Positions 1 to 10,200 of a stretch of 64,000 bases of DNA are shown here, piece after piece. Within the stretch, counting starts at the first letter, position 1. Every line of letters starts with the position of its first letter. The stretch is from assembly GCF_904063065.1 (NCBI RefSeq), contig NZ_CAJFCL010000002.1:62001-126000 (forward strand). The letters run 5' to 3'. The stretch comes from Pseudomonas paraversuta (GTDB lineage Bacteria; Pseudomonadota; Gammaproteobacteria; Pseudomonadales; Pseudomonadaceae). The position numbers were made by a program, and so were the translations under genes. The notes under the pieces were generated by a model that worked only from the letters and a program-made list of their open reading frames with translations, had not been told where the DNA came from and did not search any database.

Positions 1-249
1 ATCGTCCAGTGCACTGGCAACCTCATCGAAAGCAGGCTTGAGGCGTTGCAGTAATTCCTCACCCGGTTCGGTCAAGGTCACAGCTTTGGTGTTGCGGTTG
101 AGCAGTCTGACGCCTAGATGTTGCTCCAGGGTTTTGACTGCATGGCTTATCGCCGAACGTGTGACTCCGCGCTCAATTGCTGCCTTTTGAAAGCTGAGGT
201 GTGTGGCGACAGCAACGAAAGCAGACAGCTCGCTCATCTTCGCTTTCAT
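1..249 (-). CDS. LysR-family transcriptional regulator, N-terminal part (cut by window edge)
   Basis: The first 83 residues of a LysR-type regulator are visible; the rest lies outside the window. A winged helix-turn-helix spans about residues 5-63, with the family-typical segments SFQKAAIERG, TRSAISHAVKTLE and LGVRLLNRNT. The gene is divergent from the oxidoreductase at 355, and the shared 105 bp holds a perfect palindrome, so that oxidoreductase is its likely target. The effector is unknown because the ligand domain is not in the window. Confidence 0.9.
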   Translation of the reverse strand, partial: MKAKMSELSAFVAVATHLSFQKAAIERGVTRSAISHAVKTLEQHLGVRLLNRNTKAVTLTEPGEELLQRLKPAFDEVASALDD

Positions 250-265
250 GTTGAATTTTCCTCAC

Positions 266-279
266 CATTTGATCAAATG
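266..279. promoter_or_regulatory. Perfect 14-bp palindrome, candidate LysR operator
   Basis: CATTTGATCAAATG reads identically on both strands and lies midway between the divergent LysR gene and the MDR oxidoreductase. This is the usual place for a LysR recognition site acting on both promoters. Binding is inferred from position and symmetry only. Confidence 0.5.
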
Positions 280-354
280 TGTTGAGCCATAAATTCTACC
301 CCGGGGCGGGTAGACTCTCCTTCGATTAATGATTGATTGTTAGGAGATTCAAAA

Positions 355-1377
355 ATGCGAGCTTATGAAATTGGCGATCAAAGCGGTCTTGATACCTGGA
401 AGCTGGTAGAGCGTCCTGATCCCGAGCCTGGTCGTGGACAGGTTGCGATTCGAGTACACGCGGTGTCACTCAATTTTCGCGATGTGCTGCTGGCAAGCAA
501 GGGCTACGGATTCCCTGTCCATAGCCCTCAGGCTATAGCGGCTTCTGACGGTGCGGGCGAAATCATCGCAATCGGAGAAGGTGTAACGCGCTGGGAAGTC
601 GGCGACCGTGTGGCTGGAATCTTTGTACAGAACTGGTTTGGCGGACGACAACCAGACGATGCCTTTGACAACATGCTCAGCGGCTCGCTCGATGGAATGC
701 TGGCGGAGATCGTCGTTCTCGATCAACAAGGTGTAGTGGCGATCCCTGAGCACATGTCATATCGCGAGGCATCAACCTTGCCGGTAGCAGGTGTGACGGC
801 GTGGAACGCGCTGTATGGCCTCAAAGCGCTACAACCCGGCCAGACGGTACTGACCCTGGGTACTGGTGGAGTCTCAATCTTTGCGGCCCAGATAGCCCTT
901 GCCGCAGGTGCCCGGGTTATCACTACATCGTCGAAAGAAGCAAAACTCGTTCAAGTTCGCAAGTTAGGTGCGATAGAGACTATCAATACGAGTACGACGC
1001 CGCAGTGGAGCAAGGAAGTTCTGCGACTTACAGGCGGCATGGGCGCTGACTATGTTGTTGAGACGGGGGCGCCGGGAAGCCTCGTTCAATCAATTGCAAG
1101 TGCCCGCGCAGGGGGTATTGTCAGTCTGCTTGGAGTGCCTCCCGGTGAAACGATCAATGCCCTGAGCCTTTTACAAACGAGCGCGATTTTGCGCGGGATG
1201 ATGGTGGGCTCCAGAGAGATGTTCGAAGCACTCAATGCCTTTGCAGGCATAGCCAGGCTTCATCCGATAATTGACAGCGTCTTTGGCTTTGAGCAGGCCA
1301 CAGAGGCGCTGAAGGCCCTTGCTCAAGGCAACCATTTGGGGAAAATCGTGGTGGATGTTTCAGGTCGACAAGCCTGA
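355..1377 (+). CDS. Zinc-independent MDR (quinone oxidoreductase-type) NAD(P)-dependent alcohol dehydrogenase
   Basis: A 340-residue medium-chain dehydrogenase/reductase. A GroES-like N-terminal domain is followed by a Rossmann fold with the nucleotide-binding loop GTGGVS at about residues 169-174. The cysteine-rich structural zinc loop is absent and the usual catalytic GHE is replaced by SDGAGE, which points to the zinc-independent quinone oxidoreductase branch. The ATG at 355 is chosen over an upstream in-frame TTG at 337 because a good ribosome site (AGGAG) precedes it by 8 bases. It is transcribed away from a LysR gene and is probably under its control. The substrate cannot be read from sequence. 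Confidence 0.85.
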   Translation: MRAYEIGDQSGLDTWKLVERPDPEPGRGQVAIRVHAVSLNFRDVLLASKGYGFPVHSPQAIAASDGAGEIIAIGEGVTRWEVGDRVAGIFVQNWFGGRQPDDAFDNMLSGSLDGMLAEIVVLDQQGVVAIPEHMSYREASTLPVAGVTAWNALYGLKALQPGQTVLTLGTGGVSIFAAQIALAAGARVITTSSKEAKLVQVRKLGAIETINTSTTPQWSKEVLRLTGGMGADYVVETGAPGSLVQSIASARAGGIVSLLGVPPGETINALSLLQTSAILRGMMVGSREMFEALNAFAGIARLHPIIDSVFGFEQATEALKALAQGNHLGKIVVDVSGRQA

Positions 1378-1472
1378 TTTTCATCACCACGACAGCAGTG
1401 ACACTGGCCGCCCAGCCGGCAACCTGGGCGGGGCCATTTTTGGACCTTCAGCCAATGCACGGGGATTTCCCC

Positions 1473-1539
1473 TGTAGGAGCGAGCTTGCCTCGCGAGCTT
1501 TTCAAGATCAAAAGCTCGCGAGGCAAGCTCGCTCCTGCA
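1473..1539. repeat. REP doublet (long imperfect palindrome)
   Basis: Two inverted arms (GTAGGAGCGAGCTTGCCTCG and its complement) are separated by a short loop. The same element recurs near 3.3, 39.9, 42.4 and 62.8 kb. Here it lies between two convergent genes and may act in transcript termination or stability. Confidence 0.9.
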
Positions 1540-1555
1540 GAGGGCGGGGTTATTT

Positions 1556-2707
1556 TTAGACCTTCAGGATCCGTCCGCTGATGGCTACGGCCACCAGCAT
1601 GGCGGCGATCAACAGGAAGGCAATGCTCAGGCTGCTGGCATGGGCGACAAAGCCGATGGCCGCCGGGCCCGCCAGTATCCCCGCATAGCCCAGGGTGGTG
1701 ATGGCCGGTACGGCAATGTTTTCGGGCATTACGGTTTGTTTGCCGACCGCGGTGTACAGCACCGGCACGATATTGGAACAACCGATACCCACCAGGGCAT
1801 AGCCGGCCAGGGCCAGTTCCCAGCCCGGCGCCAGGGTTGCCAGCGCCAGCCCGGCTGCGGCGAACAGACCGCCCAGGACTATCACCCGGCGCGCCCCCAG
1901 ATGTCTGACGATGCTGTCGCCGGTCAAGCGGCCAGCGGTCATGGTCACGGCAAAGGCGGCATAGCCAAGCCCGGCATAGGCTTCGCCGATCTGTTTCTCG
2001 GTGGTCAAGAACACCGCGCTCCAGTCGAGCATCGCGCCTTCGGCCAGGAACACGGTAAAACACAGCAGCCCGATAAACAGCACCACGCCGTGGGGCACTG
2101 CAAACGCCGGGCCGGTGCTCTCACTGCCGTAAGACAGCAGGTGCGGCGCGGCCTTGAGCAAGGCGGCGAGGGTCAGCACAATCACCACCATAATTGCCCA
2201 CAGCGGCGTCATCCCCAGCGCCAGAAGGGCGCTGACACCGGCCGCACCGGCAATCCCGCCGACACTGAACAGACCGTGGAAGCCCGACATCATGTTGCGG
2301 CCGCTGGCGCGCTCGACGATCACCGCTTGCAGGTTGATGGTGGAATCAACGACCCCCAGGCCTGCGCCGAATACAAACAATGTGGCGATCAGCAGCGGTA
2401 TGGAGCTGGCGGTGGCCAGGAGCGGCAGCGCCAGGCAAATCAGCAGGGTGCCGCCAATCGTCACCCGGCGACAGCCAAAGCGCGTGGCCAGCAGGCCGGC
2501 GATGGGCATTGCCAGAATCGAGCCCGCACCGAGGCACAGCAGCAACAGGCCAAGGGTGGCTTCATCGAGCCCGGCCCGGGCCTTGGCGTAGGGCACCAGT
2601 GGCGCCCATGCGGCCAGTCCGAAACCGGCGATAAAAAAGGCGATGCGGGTCGACATTTGTTCGAGGCGCCCTGGAACAAAAGGCGTCTGAGTGTTGATGG
2701 CGGTCAT
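1556..2707 (-). CDS. MFS transporter, YbjJ-like
   Basis: A 383-residue, 12-helix major facilitator protein of the inner membrane. It resembles E. coli YbjJ in the segments GFHGLFSVGGIAG in the middle and TTLGYAGILAGPAAIGF near the C-terminus. The gene could be read from farther upstream, but the ATG at 2707 follows an AAGGA ribosome site by 5 bases and leaves a short cytoplasmic N-terminus (MTAINTQTPF) before helix 1. It is divergent from the RidA-family gene, with 148 bp between start codons. The substrate is unknown; family members are usually annotated as exporters. Confidence 0.85.
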   Translation of the reverse strand: MTAINTQTPFVPGRLEQMSTRIAFFIAGFGLAAWAPLVPYAKARAGLDEATLGLLLLCLGAGSILAMPIAGLLATRFGCRRVTIGGTLLICLALPLLATASSIPLLIATLFVFGAGLGVVDSTINLQAVIVERASGRNMMSGFHGLFSVGGIAGAAGVSALLALGMTPLWAIMVVIVLTLAALLKAAPHLLSYGSESTGPAFAVPHGVVLFIGLLCFTVFLAEGAMLDWSAVFLTTEKQIGEAYAGLGYAAFAVTMTAGRLTGDSIVRHLGARRVIVLGGLFAAAGLALATLAPGWELALAGYALVGIGCSNIVPVLYTAVGKQTVMPENIAVPAITTLGYAGILAGPAAIGFVAHASSLSIAFLLIAAMLVAVAISGRILKV

Positions 2708-2855
2708 GTTCATCCTTGGGTGTCGGGTCTGTGTCGCGCAGCTGCGCATCATCCTGACATATTTGCGACCTGTGCCGCGAGGGCACTGGTACAGGCACGG
2801 GCGGCAGTGGTTGAATGGCGCGCTTGCAAATTCAACTGCCCAAGGTGCGACTTTT

Positions 2856-3278
2856 ATGGACAAGAATCTTCACCCCGCCGTGCAACTGCTGAACCCTGCC
2901 GGTCTGTATGACCCTTCGGGCAATGGCTATTCCCATGTGGCCCGCCTGGCGCCGAATGTGCGGTTGGTCTACACCGCGGGTCAGGGGGGAGAGAACGCCG
3001 ACAGTGAGCTTGCGGCGGATTTTGCCGGGCAGGTACGTCAGGCGTTCGCCAACCTGCAGATTGCTCTGGCCGCTGCCGATGCGCAGATCAAGGATGTGGC
3101 CAAGCTGACGGTACTGATCGTTGATCACAGTCAGGAGCGCTTGCATATTCTGGGGGCGGAAATTGCGCGGGTCTGGGGAGCGCTACCGGCGCCGGCCTGC
3201 ACCTTGATTCCGGTGCCGCGCCTGGCGCTGGAGGCGATGCTGTTTGAGGTAGAAGCGGTGGCGGCGGTGGCTGACTGA
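2856..3278 (+). CDS. RidA/YjgF/UK114-family protein lacking the catalytic arginine
   Basis: A 140-residue single-domain YjgF-fold protein, expected to form a trimer. It keeps the family landmarks VYTAGQ, the central alpha/beta core and the C-terminal FEVEAVA strand. In true RidA imine deaminases the late motif reads PARS, whose arginine binds the substrate carboxylate; here the same place reads PAPAC, so the arginine is missing. It is therefore probably not a classical 2-aminoacrylate deaminase but one of the divergent Rid subfamilies. The start at 2856 follows AAGGTG. It is divergent from the MFS gene. Confidence 0.85.
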   Translation: MDKNLHPAVQLLNPAGLYDPSGNGYSHVARLAPNVRLVYTAGQGGENADSELAADFAGQVRQAFANLQIALAAADAQIKDVAKLTVLIVDHSQERLHILGAEIARVWGALPAPACTLIPVPRLALEAMLFEVEAVAAVAD

Positions 3279-3298
3279 GGCACCGCAAACACCACAAC

Positions 3299-3368
3299 CT
3301 GTAGGAGCGAGCTTGTCTCGCGAGCTCTTTCAAGATCAAAAGCTCGCGAGGCAAGCTCGCTCCTACAG
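3299..3368. repeat. REP doublet
   Basis: Same palindrome family as at 1473-1539 (TGTAGGAGCGAGCTTG and its complement around a short loop). It lies between the convergent RidA-family gene and uvrB. Confidence 0.9.
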
Positions 3369-3392
3369 GTCAGGGTCAGGGTTGGGCGGGGC

Positions 3393-5408
3393 TCAAACCT
3401 GCAGCAACCGCTCCCTGAGCTTGCCGATTTCGTCGCGCATTTGTGCCGCGGCCTCGAACTCCAGGTCGCGGGCCAGGGCGTACATTTTTTCTTCCAGCTG
3501 GCGGATGCGTTTGCTGATTTCGCTCGGCGAACGCAGTTCGTTTTCGTACTTGGCGTTTTCCTCGGCCGCCTTGGCCATGCCTTTGCGCTTCTTGCTGCGC
3601 GAGCCTGGCACCACTGCGCCTTCCATGATGTCGGCGACATCCTTGAACACGCCTTTGGGCGTAATTCCGTTGGCCAGGTTAAAGGCGATCTGTTTGTCGC
3701 GACGGCGCTCGGTTTCGCCAATCGCCCGTTCCATCGAACCGGTGATGCGGTCGGCGTACAGGATCGCCCGGCCATTGAGGTTACGGGCGGCACGGCCAAT
3801 GGTCTGGATCAATGAACGCTCGGAACGCAGGAAGCCTTCCTTGTCGGCATCGAGAATCGCCACCAGCGACACTTCGGGCATGTCCAGGCCTTCACGCAGC
3901 AGGTTGATCCCCACCAGCACATCGAATACCCCGAGGCGCAAGTCGCGGATGATCTCGACCCGCTCCACGGTGTCGATGTCCGAGTGCAGGTAGCGAACGC
4001 GCACGCCGTGGTCGGCCAGGTAGTCGGTGAGGTCTTCGGACATGCGCTTGGTCAGGGTGGTGACCAGCACCCGCTCTTCCAGCGCCACGCGCTTGGCTAT
4101 TTCGGACAGCAGGTCGTCGACCTGGGTCAGTGCCGGGCGGATTTCGATTTGCGGGTCCACCAGGCCGGTCGGACGCACCACCTGTTCCACGACCCGGCCC
4201 GAATGCTCGGCCTCATAGTTGCCGGGGGTGGCCGAGACGAAAATGGTCTGCGGGCTGATGCGTTCCCATTCGTCAAAACGCATCGGCCGGTTATCCAGGG
4301 CCGACGGCAAACGAAAGCCGTACTCCACCAGGGTTTCTTTACGTGAGCGGTCGCCTTTGTACATGGCGCCCACCTGCGGCACGCTGACGTGGGACTCGTC
4401 GATCACCAGCAAGGCGTCGGCCGGCAGGTAGTCGAACAGGGTCGGCGGTGGCGCTCCGGACTCGCGACCGGAGAGGTAGCGCGAGTAGTTTTCGATACCG
4501 TTGCAGTAGCCCAGCTCCATGATCATTTCCAGATCGAAGCGGGTGCGTTGTTCAAGACGCTGGGCTTCCACCAGTTTATTGTTGGCGCGCAGGTACTCCA
4601 GGCGTTCCTTGAGTTCTTCCTTGATCCCTTCGACTGCGTCCAGCAGGGTTTCCCGGGGCGTCACGTAGTGGCTTTTCGGATAGAAGGTAAAGCGCGGCAT
4701 CTTGCGGATGACTTCGCCGGTCAGCGGGTCAAAGGCGCTGATGCTTTCGACTTCGTCATCGAACAGTTCGATGCGCACGGCTTCGAGGTCGGATTCGGCC
4801 GGGTAGATGTCGATCACATCGCCGCGTACCCGAAACGTCGAGCGGGCGAAGTCCATGTCGTTGCGGGTGTACTGCAGGTCAGCCAGGCGGCGCAGCAGTT
4901 CACGCTGGTCGAGTTTGTCGCCACGATCGACGTGCAAGACCATCTTCAAATAGGTTTCCGGGCTGCCCAGGCCGTAGATGCACGACACCGTGGTGACGAT
5001 GATTGCGTCCTTGCGCTCCAGCAACGCCTTGGTTGCAGACAGGCGCATTTGCTCGATGTGGTCGTTGATCGAGGCGTCCTTCTCGATAAAGGTATCGGAG
5101 GAGGGCACGTAGGCTTCGGGCTGGTAGTAGTCGTAGTACGAGACGAAGTATTCCACCGCGTTGTTCGGGAAGAACGACTTGAACTCGCCATACAGCTGCG
5201 CCGCGAGGGTTTTATTGGGAGCCAGCACCAGGGTCGGGCGATTCACATGGGCGATCACGTTGGCGATGCTGAAGGTCTTGCCCGAACCCGTTACCCCGAG
5301 CAGGGTCTGGTGCGACAGCCCGGCCTCGATGCCTTCGATCATCTGGCGAATGGCTTCGGGTTGATCGCCTGCGGGCTCGAAGCGGGTAACTAGCTGGAAA
5401 TCGGGCAT
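3393..5408 (-). CDS. uvrB: Excinuclease ABC subunit B
   Basis: UvrB is the helicase-like damage-verification subunit of nucleotide excision repair; it loads on DNA with UvrA and then recruits UvrC. The 671-residue product has the normal length. Visible motifs are Walker A (GVTGSGKT, about 38-45), the beta-hairpin [10 protein letters not shown], the VIDESH box, helicase motif VI (QTIGRAARN) and the C-terminal UVR coiled coil ([12 protein letters not shown] onward). The start is placed at MPDFQL, nine codons inside the longest frame, because AGAGG lies 8 bases upstream and family members begin there. No convincing SOS (LexA) box was seen upstream. Confidence 0.98.
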   Translation of the reverse strand: MPDFQLVTRFEPAGDQPEAIRQMIEGIEAGLSHQTLLGVTGSGKTFSIANVIAHVNRPTLVLAPNKTLAAQLYGEFKSFFPNNAVEYFVSYYDYYQPEAYVPSSDTFIEKDASINDHIEQMRLSATKALLERKDAIIVTTVSCIYGLGSPETYLKMVLHVDRGDKLDQRELLRRLADLQYTRNDMDFARSTFRVRGDVIDIYPAESDLEAVRIELFDDEVESISAFDPLTGEVIRKMPRFTFYPKSHYVTPRETLLDAVEGIKEELKERLEYLRANNKLVEAQRLEQRTRFDLEMIMELGYCNGIENYSRYLSGRESGAPPPTLFDYLPADALLVIDESHVSVPQVGAMYKGDRSRKETLVEYGFRLPSALDNRPMRFDEWERISPQTIFVSATPGNYEAEHSGRVVEQVVRPTGLVDPQIEIRPALTQVDDLLSEIAKRVALEERVLVTTLTKRMSEDLTDYLADHGVRVRYLHSDIDTVERVEIIRDLRLGVFDVLVGINLLREGLDMPEVSLVAILDADKEGFLRSERSLIQTIGRAARNLNGRAILYADRITGSMERAIGETERRRDKQIAFNLANGITPKGVFKDVADIMEGAVVPGSRSKKRKGMAKAAEENAKYENELRSPSEISKRIRQLEEKMYALARDLEFEAAAQMRDEIGKLRERLLQV

Positions 5409-5631
5409 AACGGACCTCTGGGTCGCATCTATCAAAGGCTTGGACCTTGGTAGATCGAGAAAGACTGCATGCGACGCAAGCCGCAGGAGAAAACAGGATA
5501 CGGCTAAATATGGAGGTCGTGACTGACTGTTTCAAGGCGCCGTTCTGACATGGACATCGGAGCAAAGCATGCAATTGGACCAGTGGCTCGAAAATAAAGG
5601 CAAATACTTGGCCAAAACCGGGAATCCCCTG

Positions 5632-5659
5632 TTGCCCGAATCGCTATCGCCTTTATACT
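5632..5659 (+). promoter_or_regulatory. Candidate sigma-70 promoter of the aminotransferase gene
   Basis: TTGCCC (5632-5637) and TATACT (5654-5659) are separated by 16 bp and lie 84 bp upstream of the aminotransferase start. The rest of the uvrB-aminotransferase gap (5409-5742) shows no other clear feature. Confidence 0.5.
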
Positions 5660-5742
5660 TGCTCCCCGTTTGTGCACCGCTCTAGTGCAATCGGCTGGAG
5701 CGTTGTCACCCCCTCCATTCCCCATTCAGAGCCGCCGTAATA

Positions 5743-6939
5743 ATGAGCCTGTTCTCCGCTGTCGAAATGGCACCACGCGATCCTATCCTGGGCCTCAACG
5801 AAGCATTTAACGCCGATACTCGTACCAGCAAAGTGAATCTGGGGGTCGGTGTTTACTGCAACGAGGAGGGACGAATTCCACTCTTGCGTGCCGTTGTCGA
5901 AGCCGAAACGATCCGGGTTGCTCAGCATGCATCCCGTGGCTACCTGCCGATCGATGGCATCGCCGCCTACGACCAAGCCGTGCAAAAGCTGCTGTTCGGT
6001 GCCGAATCGCCGCTGCTGGCCGCTGGCCGTGTGATCACCACCCAGGCCGTGGGTGGCACCGGTGCACTGAAAATCGGTGCCGACTTCATCAAGCAGCTGC
6101 AGCCGGGTGCTGTGGTCGCCATCAGCGATCCAAGCTGGGAAAACCATCGCGCATTGTTCGAAGCTGCCGGTTTTCCGGTGCAGAACTATCGCTACTACGA
6201 CGCTGCCAGCCATGACGTAAACCGTGCCGGCATGCTCGAAGACCTCAACGCCTTGCCGACTGGCTCCGTGGTTGTGCTGCACGCGTGCTGCCACAACCCG
6301 ACCGGCGTCGATCTGACGGCGGCCGACTGGCAGAACGTGCTGGACGTGGTCAAGGCCAAAGGCCTGATCCCGTTCCTGGACATGGCCTACCAGGGCTTTG
6401 GCGACGGCATTGACGAAGACGCCGCAGCAGTGCGCCTGTTCGCCGAGTCGGGCCTGAGCTTCTTCGTTTCCAGCTCGTTCTCCAAGTCGTTCTCGCTGTA
6501 CGGCGAGCGCGTGGGTGCATTGTCGGTCATCACCCAGTCGAAGGATGAGAGCGCCCGGGTTCTGTCCCAGGTCAAGCGTGTGATCCGTACCAACTACTCC
6601 AACCCGCCGACCCACGGTGCAACCATCGCCGCAGCGGTGCTCAACAGCCCTGAGCTGCGTGCAATGTGGGAAGAAGAGCTGGCTGAAATGCGCCTGCGCA
6701 TTCGCGGCATGCGTCTGCAAATGGTAGAGCTGCTGTCGAAGAAGGCTCCGGGGCGCGATTTCAGCTTTGTTGCGCGTCAGCGTGGCATGTTCTCGTACTC
6801 CGGCCTGACCGTTGAGCAAGTGGCGCGTCTGCGTACCGAGTTTGGTATCTATGCCCTCGACACCGGCCGTATCTGCGTCGCTTCTTTGAATCAGCGCAAC
6901 ATTGAAGCGGTTACCGATGCGATTGTTCAGGTCATCTGA
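5743..6939 (+). CDS. tyrB: Aromatic amino acid aminotransferase (class I PLP)
   Basis: A 398-residue aspartate/aromatic aminotransferase of subgroup I-alpha, cytoplasmic and PLP-dependent. It exchanges amino groups between aromatic (and dicarboxylic) amino acids and 2-oxoglutarate. The N-terminal signature is APRDPILGLNEAF. The PLP lysine is K248 in SSSFSKSFSLYGERVG, and the phosphate/carboxylate arginine lies in the C-terminal FSYSGL region. It sits divergently beside uvrB and upstream of tRNA-Asn, an arrangement I recall from P. aeruginosa (PA3138-PA3139). The start codon lacks a strong ribosome site. Aspartate specificity cannot be excluded. Confidence 0.92.
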   Translation: MSLFSAVEMAPRDPILGLNEAFNADTRTSKVNLGVGVYCNEEGRIPLLRAVVEAETIRVAQHASRGYLPIDGIAAYDQAVQKLLFGAESPLLAAGRVITTQAVGGTGALKIGADFIKQLQPGAVVAISDPSWENHRALFEAAGFPVQNYRYYDAASHDVNRAGMLEDLNALPTGSVVVLHACCHNPTGVDLTAADWQNVLDVVKAKGLIPFLDMAYQGFGDGIDEDAAAVRLFAESGLSFFVSSSFSKSFSLYGERVGALSVITQSKDESARVLSQVKRVIRTNYSNPPTHGATIAAAVLNSPELRAMWEEELAEMRLRIRGMRLQMVELLSKKAPGRDFSFVARQRGMFSYSGLTVEQVARLRTEFGIYALDTGRICVASLNQRNIEAVTDAIVQVI

Positions 6940-6966
6940 ATAATCCCTGAGAAGTCATCGAAAGTG

Positions 6967-6994
6967 TTGACTTCTCTTTTTATATCAGTAAGAT
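6967..6994 (+). promoter_or_regulatory. Promoter of tRNA-Asn
   Basis: TTGACT (6967-6972) and TAAGAT (6989-6994), with 16 bp between them, end 9 bp before the tRNA. This is the expected layout for a strong stable-RNA promoter. Confidence 0.65.
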
Positions 6995-7003
6995 AGACGC
7001 CAT

Positions 7004-7079
7004 TCCGCGATAGCTCAGTTGGTAGAGCAAATGACTGTTAATCATTGGGTCCCTGGTTCGAGTCCAGGTCGTGGAGCCA
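7004..7079 (+). tRNA. tRNA-Asn (GTT)
   Basis: A 76-nt cloverleaf can be drawn. The acceptor arm TCCGCGA pairs with TCGTGGA (one G-U). The D-arm contains AGCTCAGTTGGTAGAGC, the anticodon loop CTGTTAA carries the anticodon GTT, and the T-arm is GGTTCGAGTCC. The discriminator G and CCA end are encoded. A terminator follows directly. Confidence 0.98.
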
Positions 7080-7085
7080 GATAGT

Positions 7086-7118
7086 AAAAAAGCCGCTAGC
7101 GATAGCGGCTTTTTTTTG
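7086..7118 (+). terminator. Intrinsic terminator after tRNA-Asn
   Basis: The GC-rich hairpin AGCCGCTAGCGATAGCGGCT is flanked by an A-run and followed by eight or more T residues, a textbook Rho-independent terminator usable in either direction. Confidence 0.9.
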
Positions 7119-7232
7119 CCCGTGATTTTTTGCCCGGGCCCGGGTCGAAGCGGGCCTGCCTGGCGATGATCTGAAAAACGCCGCGTCCAACAGCAGTCAC
7201 GGGTTTTATCGTCGATCATCGCCGGCCGGCGC

Positions 7233-10200
7233 TTACCGGGGGGGTTGATCGCCCTCACGCAAATGCCCAAGCAGCGCCTGCAGGGGATGCAGCAATTCTT
7301 TGCCGTCCTGGCGCTTGACCTGGCTTCTGCAGGAATACCCGTCCGCCAGTAGCGTACCGTCGCCGTGATGCTGTTCTACCAGTGGCTGCCACGATTGCGA
7401 GTAGATGATCTGCGAAGTTTTGACGTTGCGTGTTTCATGGCCGTAAGTGCCGGACATGCCACAGCAACCGCTGGGCAAAACCTTGAGGCTCAGCCCCCAT
7501 CCTGCGAATACCTTTTGCCACAGATCAATGCTCGCGGGCTCATTGGTGCGCTCTGTGCAATGGGGCAAGAAGTGAAAGACCTTTTGCGCGGCGGCCGGTG
7601 GCTGGATCGGCATGGCGCTCACCAGCCACTCCTGCGCCAGGGCAACCTGGGGCACCGTGCCGTGATCCAGGGTCTTGGCATATTCCTGGCGGTAGACCAG
7701 GGTCATCGCCGGGTCCAGTCCCACCAGCGGCACGCCGCAGTTTTGCAGGGCCAGCAGGCCCCGGGCATTGTGGGTTGCGGCTTTCTTGAAGGCGCCCAGC
7801 AAGCCTTGCACCTGAAGGGGTTTGCCATTGGCCGAGAACGGCGCGAGGTAGACCTGATAGCCAAGCCGCGCGATCAGCTCTATCCACTGTGCGGCCAGCG
7901 GCGTCTCGAAGTAGCGGGTGAATGCATCCTGCACCAGGATGACGCTGCGCTTGCGCTGCTGCGGGGTCAGTCGGGACAGGGTTTTGACCGTCGCCGTCTG
8001 CACCTTCCATGTGGCGCACAGCTGCTCGAAGTTCATCAGGCTCAGCAGCGGGCTATCGACCATGCCGACCCCATGTTCAAACATCCACTTGACCGGCCTG
8101 GCGCCCAGCAGGGCGTTGTACAGTCTCGGGAAGCGAGCAATAACGGGAATGCTGAACTCCAGTGAGCCGACCACGTAATCCTTGAGCGGGCGCAGGTAAC
8201 GACTGTGATAAAGCTCAAGAAAGCGCGCCCTGAAGTCCGGGACATTGACCTTGACCGGGCACTGTCCGGCGCAGGATTTACAGGCCAGGCAACCGCTCAT
8301 GGCCTCGTAGACTTCGTGGGAGAAATCCTTTTGCCCCAACTGTCGGGCGAGGGTGTTGCGGGCTTTGCCAAGCCAGTGCCCGAGGGCCGAAGCTGGCGCT
8401 TGATTGCCCAGTACGTCCACGCCCTGGGCCCCTTGCAGGCGCAACCATTCGCGTATCAGGGAGGCGCGGCCCTTGGGTGAGTGGATGCGGTTGCGGGTGG
8501 CTTTCCAGGATGGGCACATGGCGTCATCGGGATCGAAGTTGTAGCAGGCGCCATTGCCATTGCACTGAACGGCGGTCTGATAGCTTTGCCACACCCGTTG
8601 ATCTATCTGGCGATCGAGGTCGCCGCGCAACGGGACTTCGTCGACCCGGGTCAATGCGGCTGCAGCCAGCGTCGCCGGGGTGGCAATTTTCCCCGGGTTC
8701 AACTGGTTGAACGGGTCAAATACTGCCTTGATGGCCTGGAGCGAGGGGTAAAGCCCGGCAAAAAACTCAGGCACATATTCAGAGCGCAGGCCTTTGCCGT
8801 GTTCGCCCCACAGCAGGCCGCCGTACTTTTTCGTCAGTGCCGCGACGGCGTCCGAAAGCGGGCGGATCAGTGCCGCCTGCTGCGGGTCTTTCATATCAAG
8901 GATCGGCCTGACGTGCAGGACGCCGGCATCCACATGACCGAACATCCCGTATTCGAGGCCGTGGCTATCGAGCAGGTCGCGAAACTCGGCGATGTAGTCC
9001 GCCAGATTCTCCGGTGGCACGGCGGTGTCTTCGACAAATGGCTGGGGCCTGGCTTCGCCCTGGACATTGCCCAGTAGCCCCACTGAGCGTTTGCGCATGC
9101 TGTAGACACGCTTCACCGCCTCGCTGCCGACGGCCAGGGTATGGCCCAGACGGCTGACGCTGGTGTCGGACTTCAGGTGCCGGGTGAAGTCATGCACGCG
9201 CTGCTCCAGGCGCTGCAGGTCATCGTCGCTGAATTCGATCAGGTTGATGCCCAGGGTGGGGCGGGCGGGGTCCTGGGGGAAATATTCAGCCACGCCGTGC
9301 CAGACGATGTCCTGCATCGCGAGCATCAGTACTTTTGAATCCACGGTCTCGATCGACAGCGGCTTGAGCGCCATCAGTGCCTTGGCATCGCGCAACGCGT
9401 CCATGAAACCGGCGTAGCCCACGTTGACCAGAATGCTATGGCGGGGGATCGGCAGCACATTGAGCCGGGCCTCGACAATGAACCCCAGGCTGCCCTCGGA
9501 ACCGCACAGCACGCTGTTGAGATTGAAGCGGCCATCGGGTTCGCGCAGGTGGGCCAGGTCGTAGCCGGTGAGGCAGCGATTGAGCTTGGGAAAGATGTCC
9601 TGGATCAGCTGTTGCTGGTTGTCGGCAATCTCCTGGGTGCAGCGATAGACCTCGCCGATCATGTCCTGGCGGCTGGCTTGCTGCCGGGCATGGCCGGCCT
9701 CCACGGCCTGGCTGTCGAGCCTGTTGCCGCCCAGCAGGATGGTGGAAAGCGCCAATACGTGGTCGCGGGTTTTGCCATAGGTGCAGCTGCCCTGGCCGCT
9801 GGCATCGGTATTGATCATTCCGCCAATGGTGGCCCGGTTCGAGGTGGACAGCTCGGGGGCAAAGAACAGGCCGTGGGGCTTGAGCGCAGCGTTCAGCTGA
9901 TCTTTGACCACGCCGCTTTGTACCCGCACCCAGCGCTCCTCAACGTTGATCTCGAGAATCCGGTTCATGTGCCTTGAGAGGTCGACAATCACGCCGTCGG
10001 TGAGGGACTGGCCGTTGGTGCCGGTGCCGCCTCCGCGGGCCGTCAGTACCACCGAGCGGAACCGGGGCTGGGCTGCGAGTCTGGCCACTCGCCCGACGTC
10101 AGCGTCATGCTTTGGAAACACGGCGGCCCGGGGCAGACGTTGATAGATTGAATTGTCGGTGGCCAGCACCGTGCGTGAACCATGATCGCTGGCGATCTCG

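Noticed and set aside
1640..2911. 423-codon open frame opposite the MFS gene
   Set aside because: Gln/Gly/His-rich shadow of a membrane protein gene that has a clear start and 12 helices.
5409..5742. Search for a LexA box upstream of uvrB
   Set aside because: No CTGT-N8-ACAG match was found; SOS control cannot be claimed from this sequence.
5653..6819. 388-codon open frame antisense to the aminotransferase gene
   Set aside because: It is the mirror of a well-supported gene in GC-rich DNA and matches no family.
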